A DNA stretch of 64,000 nt, from positions 682,001 to 746,000 of the forward strand of contig JAHEWK010000002.1 in assembly GCA_020740775.1 (NCBI GenBank). The letters run 5' to 3'. This stretch comes from Ilyonectria destructans (Eukaryota; Ascomycota; Sordariomycetes; Hypocreales; Nectriaceae). Shown here piece after piece: positions 50,116-61,300 of the stretch (within the stretch, counting starts at the first letter, position 1; the number at the start of each line of letters is the position of its first letter). The notes under the pieces were generated by a model. That model saw nothing but the letters and a program-made list of their open reading frames with translations. It ran no database searches and was not told where the DNA came from. The translations under genes were made by a program, and so were the position numbers.

Positions 50116-50503
50116 TTATTAAGAGGTTAGGGTGCCCGAGTATATATATACCCAGAGGGGGGACTAAAAGCTTAATAGTAAAAAAAGAATACTAATAATA
50201 GTATTAATAATATAGACTATCCCTCGATGAGGGAACCTAATGTTTGAATTTACTGCATTTTCGTTGTGCACGTCTTAAGGCAAAGACCAGTGTGCAACAA
50301 CCTTATTGTTCAGCTACTGTATCTACTGGTGCTGGGTGTAGTACTTACTGTTTATCTCTACTGTTTGAGAATACTGCATGGCTTTGATCTATCTGATGAT
50401 ATTGAGTAAAGCTAAAAAAAAACCAAATAATATAGACTATATACTCAGTCTATTAAAAGGTCAATAGTTTACTCAGATAGATTAAGATTTCTAATCTAAT
50501 TGT
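50116..50503. repeat. RIP-mutated second copy, interrupted by about 205-220 bp
   Basis: The left part (50116-50220) and right part (50426-50503) together align with 49646-49812. Almost all substitutions are CpA to TpA, or TpG to TpA on the other strand, for example TACACACATA to TATATATATA and CTCAACAG to CTTAATAG. The interrupting DNA starts CCCTCGATGAGGG (an inverted repeat). Both sides of the gap carry AATAATATAGACTAT (50206-50220 and 50426-50440). That is either an unusually long target duplication or a third partial copy. Confidence 0.75.
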
Positions 50504-50903
50504 GAAAACTCTTTCATATAGATTGGCGGCAGCACAAAACCGAGTGTAAGGGAAGTCTCATGAATAGATCAGTCACATTGACATAGATATACATTGTGTA
50601 TTGTGCAATAAATATAGTGCGTTTAGTTGAGCTGTAAAGTTCTAGTCTTAATTAATCCGAACTCAACCCGCTCCTTCTCTAGTGAAAGGTAGCTGCTTGG
50701 AGCGATGAGCGCAATGTTGCTGATGTCCCCAAACTCTGCTTCGCTGCTGTTTATCATCTTTAAGATACACAAGACCATCCAATGTACGTAGAAAATGGAG
50801 CATGAGGCGGGTTGGAATGATTCGGTTCATTCATCTGTACTTGACCTGGCGATTGATGACGTGCGCTATCCTAGCGCTTCTTATCGGACTGTGTGTGTTT
50901 TAA

Positions 50904-51259
50904 ACAGCTCCCCAGCAGATTTCTGGGCGGTCATGGCCAGCGGACAACCTCAACACGCAATATCGCATTTTTCCAGAGCTGCGCGACCCAGACCCTTTCC
51001 TGGCAGATGCCAAAACCGGCTACGCCATGTTCCTCGAGCCGCCGAACGATTCGAAACTCGCTTTCTCACTGCTCCGTTACGGACAGCCCCATCCGGCTTG
51101 CCTTCGCGCCAACCATATCCAGCTTAGCGACGAGGCTACCATGTGTTACTCTACGAATTTGAAGAGGCATGGAGTTTTGTTGGCGGGTTCGAGGGCGTGT
51201 TCTGGTGCAAGATTATGTATATACTTTGTCAGCGGAAACCCGCGTGTTATAATGGTTTG
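50904..51259 (+). other. possible gene fragment, unrecognised
   Basis: One plus frame is open from 50904 past 51260 and reads well as protein, for example NLNTQYRIFPELRDPDPFLA and AMFLEPPNDSKLAFSLLRYG. AAACAG and CAGCAG acceptor-like sites at its left edge would suit an internal or last exon. I do not recognise the family, and no upstream exon can be joined with confidence. It converges on the 3' end of the giant gene at 51260. The extension beyond about 51170 looks non-coding. Confidence 0.3.
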
Positions 51260-54200
51260 CTATACTTTAATTAAGCATTTAATCCACTGCGCCCGCTTAT
51301 CGTCTCGATTCGCCATGGCTTTGATGTCTACCATGTGTGCATGCCCTCTTCGGGCAGTCTCTACACCCTCGAGCTTGGAAGGCCCATTTTCAATCTCCTC
51401 GACAACTGGAATTCTGCCCGGTTGCAAATTCGTCCCATTGAACGTGGCGATATCGATTGGCGGCAACTTTTCATCGGACGGCTGTTTTGGTAACACGCGG
51501 ATGTCCAAGGCCATGATGTGCTGAGGCATCTCCTCCGTGGCGACGGCGGACGCGGGTGCGTCCTCCTTGTATCGACCCCACAGAGCCGGCGCTACCTTCT
51601 TCATTACCACGTTGGCAGTCTGCAGCGTGACTTGAGATTCTTCCGTATCTGTACGTTTCAGCGTGACTGTCAGGTGTGAGTCTGCAATAGCTTCTGTGCG
51701 CTGCATTGGGCGCGCAAATAATGATGATGAGCCTTTAGTCTCGAAAGGAGCAGTTTCGCCGAGCTTGGCTGAAAGCACCGGAACACGAGCTTGGACTTGA
51801 AACTCGAGCTGTGTGGCACGAATCTCGACCACATCCGGCGAGTTCCCGCCTTCTTCCGCTGGGTGGGCGTTCTCATGCACTGGCACAGCGCCTTTGGTGA
51901 TGGTAACCATGTGGTTTGGCGCTTTGACGGCATCAGATGCGTCGGGCTCAACTGGCAGGTTCTTGACCATGCGCAGGAACGATTCCCATGAAAGAGGAGG
52001 CGGCCTTGACGCTTGAGAACCGAAGGCGACGATAGTGTTGTAGGTCCAGAAATGCAGGTGGACGTATCCAGCCATCGGGGGTCCATAGAGGCTAAGGCGG
52101 GCGGAGATCTCCTTGGGTCCGAGATGAATTTTGTAGATCAGAGCCGGCAAATTGACCTCTACCCAGAGCGTGATGCCGACATCAGCGCTGAAGCTGAAGG
52201 GGTGGTAGTGCATGAAGAAGTCGGCCCAGGCACTAAAGGTAGCGCGCACCCAGCTCTTATCAACGACCAGGTCCAATCTCCCGCCGCCCATGGCAACCTG
52301 AGGTGTAATGGCAAAGTACGCCTCGCCCGAAATACGAATCTGCGAATCGTATTGCCAGAAGATGCCGACACGAGAAGGGGCTGCTGGGTAGTGGGATGGA
52401 ACAGTGTATAGCTTGTTGTAGCCGCCGACAGTAAAGACAAAGTCTCCCTCGTAAGGAGAGCCTACAAAGAAGAGCTGAAAGGCAAATCCTCCCGTGAGAC
52501 GGCAGGAGGGGTTGAGGATAAATGATCTCGGCGTCAGCTCGCCTGCCACGAAGATTGTGCCGTGAAGGGGATCAATCTCGGCACAGAGAACAATATCCAG
52601 AACGAGAAAGGCGCACTCTTGGGACTTGCCGGCAGATTTAGGGAAAACAGCGGTGGCTTGAGCCAGAACCATAAACTTGGGCTCCTCGGAGAGCGTGAGA
52701 GCAATGAGGACTAGGGCATCCACTGTCTGGAATCCCTTGAGCCCAACGCCGGCAGCCAACCACATGTCGTCCGGTGCCACGGTTACCCAAGCATCCTTGC
52801 CCCCGTCGCTGCGGCGTAGCGTTGAGAGCTGTTTCGTCAGCGGCCCTGGAGGTCCCGGTGCATTGTCCTGGTTCATAGCGACAAAGGGAAACTCAGAAAC
52901 CTGCTGCACAGACGGAAACTTCAGCCTCGAGTTGTAGCCAAAGCCCCCTGTGAGTCCGTTGACCTCGACACTGCCCACGGAGAAGATGGGCCCGCGTAAT
53001 GCACCAAAGACAAACAGCGACTTAAGGTGGTCTAATTTGTTCTCAGAGTACATGCCAGCCGCAATGGCGGACCAGGCTGCAACAGAAACAGCAATGGCGC
53101 CCATAAAGCCAGCATCAGCCTCAGCTGGTGAGCCAAAGGGGACAAACAGGCCAGCCAGTCGTGTTTGGGACGTTTTAAAATCGACTGTCATGCCTCTGAT
53201 GCCAATTTCGAAGGACAGGTCTCGGAAACCATCCAGGCTGGTAATGCCTTGCAAATTGAAGCTGAGAGAAAACCCTAGAAGGTTAAGGCTCACTGGCCCG
53301 AGGTCGAGGGCCGCATCGAGAGAGATGATGATGTTGCTAAACGACTGGCCGGAGACCGAAAGCCCAATGCTGCTGACAGTTAGATGGCCGAAGGTCTTTG
53401 ACATGGGCGCGATTGTCTTCTCAGAGGATTGAACTGCGTCTGCGAGAACCATGGCCTCTCCGTCTTGGCCTTGAAACTCGCCAGTGCCAACTCCCGTGAA
53501 GCGTTTCTTCTTGGTAGCAACAACATGGTCCAACACCAGCCTGTGCTTCCCAGCCTCAAGCATGGCAACCTGGAAGTGTATACCACGTAGGATAGGCCCT
53601 AGATCCCCCGACTTGTATTGGCTCAGCAGCGGTTGAGAACTGAAGACATTGTCGTTGAAAAAATTGACCTCGGCCGCGCTCAAGTCGCGATTCGTCCACA
53701 CGATGCCAAGTTGGTCAAATGGCTGCGCGACCGCGCCAACAACCGGCATATGTGGAACGCGGCGGACGGTGGGCAGCGTAAACCGAAGCAGCTGGGCTGG
53801 CCCGGCATCGTCAGCGGTACCTAATACACTGCTATCGTTGGCTCTCGCAAGGGCGCTCGACTTGGCGGATGCGACGGAGCGGAGCTGGGCGAGAGTGAGG
53901 ACGAAGTCGTCGATAACGATGGTAAGCGAGAAGAGCGCGTGGGCTTTTTTAGCGCCGTCGAATCTCTTCTCGCATACCAAGTCGATATGAAGCTTGTCAA
54001 GAGGCACTTCCAAGTTGCGCAGGAAGCCTGGCAACTCGGCCTCGTTCACCAGGCCACTGAGCAAGCTGGCGACTTGGAGCGTGGCTTTGCTGGAAACAGG
54101 GCGCAGGTGGGCCTCGAAAGACCAACTTTTGTCCTCAGCCTTGTGCTGGTATTTGAAGAGGAGCTCCGCCGCATGATCAGAATTCGACGGGCCTAGACGC

Positions 54201-57200
54201 AAGGTACCATCGATATCGAGCGATGTGCCTCCATCATATCGATGTTCGATACCTGCATAAACCACGTAGATCCCGCCCATGATGTCTAGGATTGCATGAT
54301 CAGATCCATCGCGGGCGAACAATTCACACAGATGCGCCACCCTGAGATTCTTGATACTTGCAGACGACTCCCACTCATATCCCCCGCTATTCTGCTGATA
54401 AGATATCCTAAAGTTGATGGGCGATTGGACTGCCTCCGGAATGCTCGTGGGGTCGAAGCCGGTTGGGAGCGAGAGCGTTAGACACGCATCGAACCGAATG
54501 TCAACATCAGGCGGACCCTGTTCCTTCTTGGTTGGGAAGTCGACCCCGACGTCCAGAGATACTCTTCCAAGACTCAGAAGGGGAGCAGCAGTCTCGTTGT
54601 CCTTAGTGGAAGCCTCCGCCAGTGCTGGATCACACTCCAGGGTGGCAGAAAAGGAGGCGCTTGTTCTGCCGTGGCCGAAACCCACTACCACCTGAGCCTC
54701 TGTAATCTCGGTTGGTAGGCCGGGCGGTATATGCACGTCATCTGACAGACGAAGCAGGCTCCTGAGTGGGATCCCGTAGACTGGATTGGCCGTAATTGGC
54801 GTCGTAAGGCTGGTTTCCTCCCAGAATGGGTGCAGTCTAAAGGGAGAAGAAGCACTGCCTAGGAGTGGTCGCGGCCATATCTGGGCTGACAGCTCGAAGG
54901 CTCCATTGTTCCAGCGTACAGTTGCGAGAAACGGAACTGCTGAGTCGCCTGAGAGGGGCGCGTCAACCTCAATGGATATTTCAAAGGACCGAGGCTTCAT
55001 TTCCTTGTCGAATCCCACCGAGACACGATGGACGGAAAGACTGGTACCACCTAGTGCTTGGGATAAGTGCTCTCTCACAGGGGGATCAGATGGCTCGCCT
55101 TCCTCCGTCTTGAAAGACTGCTCACCTTTCCCGCCCATTACTCCCTTTGCCCAGGCTAATAAACTTTCAAGCAGGTTGTCGCTGTGAGTAAACTTGAAGA
55201 CAAGCTCGACGCCATCAGCCGAAAAATCGATGGATGCCTTCCCTTCGAAGGGTGGTAGATTGCTGTCTGGCTTTTCCCACCCGATGTCGACCTGCAGACC
55301 TAGCTTCGCTGATGACTCGCAATGTTGGGGGCCTGAGTTCTCCAAGACGCAAGTCCCGATGACAACGACATCAGGAAACTTAACAGGGCCAACTCCCTTT
55401 TCGATGAGCTTTCTCAGACCATCTATCCCACTACCGGCCTTGGGCTTCATGGCCATACGCAAAATGGTGCGGGAGTTGAACTCGGGAATAAACCAGATAC
55501 CTGAGCGCGATCCTTCATACGATGACAACTCGAGAGAGCCGAGCAGTTCGGATACCAGCGCGCTGCGAGAAAGGGGAAAGTTTACAAGCCCAGCCAACTG
55601 CGCCAAGGTGAGTGAACAAGAGGAGTCAAGCGCGAGGAGGACACCCTGGATGTTGGCGTCGAACCCGGGCAAAGTCTGCTTAGTTTCGGCCTCAGTTCCG
55701 AATTGCAAGGCATGCGCTGCCTTGTCTGTTGAGAAGAACAGGACCGGTTTATTTCCTGCCCCCTGTAATGTATCAAGCCCGTCAACCTCTTTGGGCTCAA
55801 GGCGAATGCCCGCCCGTTTCAGCAACACCGTTCCCTGGTCCCGTGTTCCGGCTAGTCGGAGGAATGCATTGCTGGTGAAGCAATCGCCGAACCATTTGGC
55901 GCAGACAGATTCAGTGTCCACCAAATCCTCGTCAAACCTGGTCCCAAGATCAGGTCTTGCTTCCAACAGGCCCCTCATGAGGACAGAGCCGATCCACTCC
56001 TCGACAGAAAATCCAGGTGCCACCACCGCCGCAGGGCCCATGAGCGCTTGAGCAATGTTGACGCCCACAGGCAGGTTGTATGTATTAGCAGCGTTCCTAG
56101 TGAAAATCCAGTTTGCCGCCGCCGTCACGGCCATGGCATCCGGCATCAGCCTGGCCCACGCAAGATCGTCGTCGGTCTCCCAAATCTGGGCAGCTTTCTG
56201 AATCCGGATAAGCACCAGGTCACTGATGTCCTCCAGTTCGCGTATGACGGTAGGACTGTTTCCCTTCGCAACAATCTTGATCCACCGTGCGCCTCGAGCG
56301 TTGTTTGCGCCAGGTTCGAAGGATGCCGCGTAATGCTGCCGGATTGACTGCTGAATCTGCTCAATCGTGTCCGTCAAATACTGCCTTTCGCTGTTCAGTG
56401 GCAACTGAGGCAGAGGTGTGTTTGCCATTGGATAGCCTGGCTGGGCCAGGACTGCATTGTTGAATTCGGTAGCGGTCTTGCTTTTGAGGAAAGCGTAAGC
56501 TTTGGCATTGGTAAAGGCGGCGCCGTAGTGGTTTGTCAGGTAATTTGTGAGGAAGTTGTTGTCGCCTGGCTTGTTGATCGCCATGAAACAGGCCTGGATG
56601 GCGAGGGCTGAGTCTCCCCAGCTCATGACGGTTGACGGATTGCAATCGTCGGAAGAGAGCCGAGATGGGTGCCACCTCAACCAGTAAGGATATCTCGTAC
56701 AGAGCATGACCGGACGGATCTTGCCCCGGAGGAAGAGCAGATTGGCCAATGCAAGGAAGCAATACACCACGGCAAAGCCTGGGGCTGTTAGTTTTGTGTC
56801 TGGGTTGTGCCACAACTGGCAATACCAGCTCCTGAAATTTGCTTACTTGGATGTCCGTACTGCCGTCCTGCGGAGATGACGAGATACTGCAAGCTCTGCA
56901 AGAGAAACTCCTCGCTTGTGGAAAAGTGAGAGCCGTGGTGGCTGGCTTTGACCACATCCAGGCGCACTGTTCGTGCCCTGCGCACCCCAATCCATTCCAT
57001 CATGGCGTCTTCGGGGGCCTGTTCGACGTCCCCGCCAGTGTACAGCGAGACACGCATCTGCCAGTCGGGATGCGGCACAGGCCAGATGACCAGCGCCATG
57101 ATGGATGACCCGTTCTTGTCCTTGCGGTCCTTCTTCCTCCACTCTTCCTTGGGCGGCTCCCACTCCTCGTCATTGAAAGATTTGCCGTCGACACCGTAGA

Positions 57201-57843
57201 TGAGAAAAATTGGCTTTTCCCCCCACGCGAGATACGGGGCGTCAGTATAGACGTGTTCAAGATACTTTTCCAAGGTTGGCGGCTCCCTGATGGTTTCCGG
57301 CTCGGGAGACTCTTCCGAGTGCTGGAATCCGGTAAACAGGTTGTAGCCCATGGCGTACGTGCCTACGATGGCACGGCAAATGTTGACCCAAGCTCCTCCG
57401 TTGGGCCGGAAGCGCAGCCAGAGGGGGTCCCCAGTTGTGCTTTGAGGGTCTTTGGCGATATCAATGTTGGGGTAGATGGAACTGAGAGCATTGAGCGCCT
57501 TTGACGGGCAGTAGAAGGTTGTGTTAGCATCGATGTAGGACATGGGCACAGCTCTCAGCCGGCTGTCGACCCAGTCCACGTATAGCAGCTTCATGAGACC
57601 GGCGAAATGGTCAATGTCCCAGTGCGTGGCGACAATAGACTTGAATACAAACTGTTGGTTCAGCTCATTGCGAATGCCGGCTATGGCGGTGCCGACAGCG
57701 ACAATGGCGGTTGCCCTGCCGCCGTCGATTAGGACCGCGGCCTCGATATTCGGTGCATGTCTATTGCGGAGGATGTGGACGGCCGAGTCACCAGCGCCCA
57801 CGTTGATGAAGTAGGACAAGACGTCGTAGTCCTCGTAACCCAT
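51260..57843 (-). CDS. giant fusion: ComEC-type metallo-beta-lactamase fold + DUF6603-like protein, 2171 aa
   Basis: Exon 1 (56847-57843) and exon 2 (51260-56778) join through a 68-nt intron with GTAAGC donor, AACTAAC branch and CCCCAG acceptor, phase 1. Without it the two frames overlap out of phase. Residues 1-332 form an MBL fold: FINVGAGDSAVH, metal motif THWDIDH (H74, D76, D78, H79), GGDVE (D272), KASHHGS (H302/H303) and YGHP (H331). Asp at the second position of HxHxDH is typical of the ComEC/Rec2 branch. Residues about 333-500 are a helical linker starting YCFLALANLLFLRG. A long beta-rich region follows. From about 1480 to 1905 it matches what I know of bacterial DUF6603 proteins: FGYNSRLKFPSVQQVSEFPF, GGYNKLYTVPSHYP, ISGEAYFAITPQVAMGGGRL, WADFFMHYHPFSF and LYGPPMAGY. 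Its role is unknown. Gene style and length suggest bacterial ancestry. Confidence 0.75.
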
Positions 57844-58394
57844 TATGAGAGGATCCGGACGGATGAAGCAAAAACAATGCCGGCGTAGCAGCTACAACAC
57901 CATGCTCTCGCCCGGAAGGCGACACTTGATGGAAATAGTGATAATGGAGGTTTGATAGCGTAGTGGACGGCTGGAGAGCGGATGCTCTCGTACTACCTAC
58001 CGACTTATTGATAGCCACTCGTATTCGAACAGCCGATTGCAAATGTGAGGAGGGGCCACGACAGACAGACAACGCGGCATAATGAAACGGGACAAGCGTG
58101 CATATCAGACTATTGAGGACGTACATACGAGTCAGCTCCGGCGTGATGTCCTAAGTGACAAAAAGGGTCTAGAACCGAACGATCCCGCACTGTGTGGAAC
58201 TATATGGGTTAGAGATCGTGTCCACCCTCGACTATGTACTCGGTAAGTCCGGAATAGCGGGTGGGAGGTTCAGAGCACTCTAAGAATATACCACCGCAGT
58301 TATATCAAGCAGCTAAGGTTTTGTATCAATAATACATAATGCCCTTCGTATTTTGTAGCTATCACTACTGATTTGATTTGTCTTGCTCTGGGTT
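57844..58394. other. intergenic region within the giant-gene module
   Basis: 551 bp separate the two same-strand genes, so they are not a bacterial-style overlapping operon. The region is less GC-rich than the genes on either side and holds no coding frame. It must contain the promoter of the MBL-DUF6603 gene and the 3' end of its upstream neighbour. Confidence 0.5.
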
Positions 58395-61300
58395 TTAAGC
58401 ACCTGATCCTAAACCACTCTTCACCACAACAAAGCCCTCCACCAACTGACATTCGCTTGCTGCCTCGATCTTCAGCTTCCGGTCCAGCGGTACGATGGCT
58501 ACATCAGACCATGCCGTCTGAATTTCCCCGTTCTCTTTATTCTCTTCCTTTCTTGGCTGCAGCCATCGCCAGGCGCTGGTGCCCTCTCCCAGTGGCATCT
58601 GGATCGTCGGGCCGAGGCTCCTACCATCTGGATCCAAGGCCATGATGCGTGCATCTCCCGGCGGCGGCTTTGCTGGCACTAGGATGGGACCGACCGCGAA
58701 GAAGGCTCGCAGCTGTCGCAGAGCGTCGTCAACGGGCCAGGGCGGTAGCGACAGTGAGGCCACTGGGAACAGCGACCCCGAGTAGACGTGCATCGGCGTC
58801 TTGGGATCAATAATGACGCTTACAGCGCTCAACCGCTTCCGATGTTCCTTTTCGAGGTCACCTCCAAGTGTTCCTGGCAAGAAGTACGGCCTGAGACGCA
58901 GCGGCTGCGGGTGCTCACTCGCAGGCCGACGCGTGGCCACGAGGCCAGGACTGGATGATGTCAGTCGTCGGCCATCGCGGTTATACGCCGTAGCAATCTT
59001 GCCAATGTCTCCAGTTGCAGAAAAAGTGCCAACCAGGCCGTCAAACGCTGCCGTATGGTTTCCCAGTGCCACAGGGAAGTCGTAGTCACCTAGCTGGAGC
59101 TCGGGAGCTGCCGAGGATAGCAGCGAAGCATCCTGCAACGGCGGCGTACTGAGCTCGATAGAGACGCCTACGTCGGCAATGCAGAAAGGACGTCCGAGTG
59201 CAGCTGGAAGAGCGCTGTCAAAGTTGGCACCTGTAGCCAGCACACTGTCACTTGCGCCAGCGAGCATGTCAAAGAGAGACCAGCAGAACTCATGATCCCG
59301 CAGCGCCTCAAGTAAAGCCGGCAGCCGGCCAGTAGGGGAAGGATGACCGGTTGCGCCGCTGGGTCCATCTGATGCGACTACGGTCTTGTCACCGAGGATC
59401 ATCTCGACGATGAAATCCCCCCCCGGGGCATACACTTGGATGCTATGGTTGTGGAAATTTGGCAGCACCCACGCCCAGATCGGGTTGTCCCACTCACTGG
59501 CAATCTGCCTGACAGATGGTGATTCGGAGCTCTTGACATCGGCATCAGAGAGAGGCTTCAGGAAGCGGCAGTTAAGCCGCCCATGTTGATTGATCCGCGG
59601 TGGGATCTGGAAGAATTGGCACAGCCCTTGGCTCTCCTCGGCCTGGACAACCGTGTTCGGCCAATACTCGTCCTCGCCCTCGCCCTGGAGCGCGGGGATC
59701 GCTCCGCAAGCCAAGCTGGGCGAGATGCTCGGATACAGGGCGCCGTCGCCATTCGGGCCCAGGCGGATGCCAGATATGACTTGGCCGAATCTGTCAACGA
59801 TTGCAAACTTTGTAAAACGCGCTTGGCCATGCGTCACAGGCTTGAAAGGGCTGAACTCGGCCGTGTATGAGGGCGTTAGCGGCGTGGAGAGTCCGTATGG
59901 TGCCAATTCTGACGGACCGCTCTTTTCTAGGAGCTCCATGGTTTTAGCATCAATGCCGAGGATTTCATCGATGCCGCTGCCATCATTTGCTTTTGGTCGT
60001 GGATGATGCCCTCGCCGTAGCGTGACGAGATGATCCGCTAATCCGGATAGGCCCGTAGAGAAGTATTCAAGTCCCGACACTGCCTCGAGCATACCCTCAC
60101 GTCGTTTCTTGTCCTGATCACCGTCGGCTGGGGCTTGGCTAAACAGCTGCTCAAGTCTCGCACGCAGAGACTTGCCCGGCTCCGGAAGAAACGAAGCACG
60201 CCCGGATATGACGCGCATGTCTTTGCCCACAGTCTCATCAGAGGGCAGCGAGAGTTGGCCACTGGCCGGAAGGACGTATCGCCATCGGCCGGTGTCTTTG
60301 TCCGTTTCAAATCTCCACCGCTGGAAGGGCACGTGGTAGTACTCAAGCTCCCACTCCAGGAACAAGGGAAACAAGCCCTGCGTGTTGTTCATGTCCTCGG
60401 CAGCCGTGTAGGGGTTCGGCGCACCTGTGGGTGAGGGAGCCTCGAGCTCTCGCAAAAGAGGGATCACAGGCCTCGAAATATCCTTGAATTTGCTCTCGAG
60501 CCACGCTTCGTTCGGCGTGGCCGCGGTGGAGGCCTCTGGAGATATCTGGGCAGCTAGCCGTACGGGTAACGTATCATTGAAGTTGTCCGGCCATCCGGAC
60601 TTGGCGCCTGCCACCAACACGTTGGGGTCTTGATGCTGGCCAAAAGGAGTTGTGGGGGTTGCATTGAGCGTCTTTCCGCCGCCAATAAGCTTCTCAAGAT
60701 CTTGTTTCGCGTCATTGACTGAGCCCTGGGTGTTTCTAGCGTAGTCATCCAACTCTTGCAAGCGAGCTTCGGCCTTGCAGGCCTCTGTTCGGACCCTGTT
60801 TCTTAATAGCTGCTGCTCATCTAATGGTATGTTTCGGAGACTGGCTGCGTTCCACCAGCAGCCGAAGAGGCATTGCATGAGCTGTGAAGCTTCGCGAGCA
60901 CATGTGTCCAAGATCAGCTGTCCTTGATTAAGGATCTCTAACTTCTGAATGAAACCACCCAAGGCGTCCTTGGAGACACTTTCTGCCTGGTCTTTGGGCA
61001 GTGTCCAGGCCGTGCCTTGGGGCCTTGCCAAAAAGGACTGCGAGGCAGCATCCTCGGCGGCTTTTCTCAGAGAGTCAGGATTGTCCTGCTGAGCCATGAT
61101 GCGCATGACAAGCTGGCCCAATGCCGAATGTGTCGTGGCTGCCGCCGGGTTCATGTCCATGGCAATGTGGAGGTAGGCTTCGAGCGCGTCCAGCATGTGT
61201 GTGCCTACGGCAATAGGGTGCTCCGCGTACATGGCTCTTTGTAGCGAGGCAGCCGGCCAGTGCATGCTTCGGGAATCTGCTCGGTTCCATCTGACGTTTC

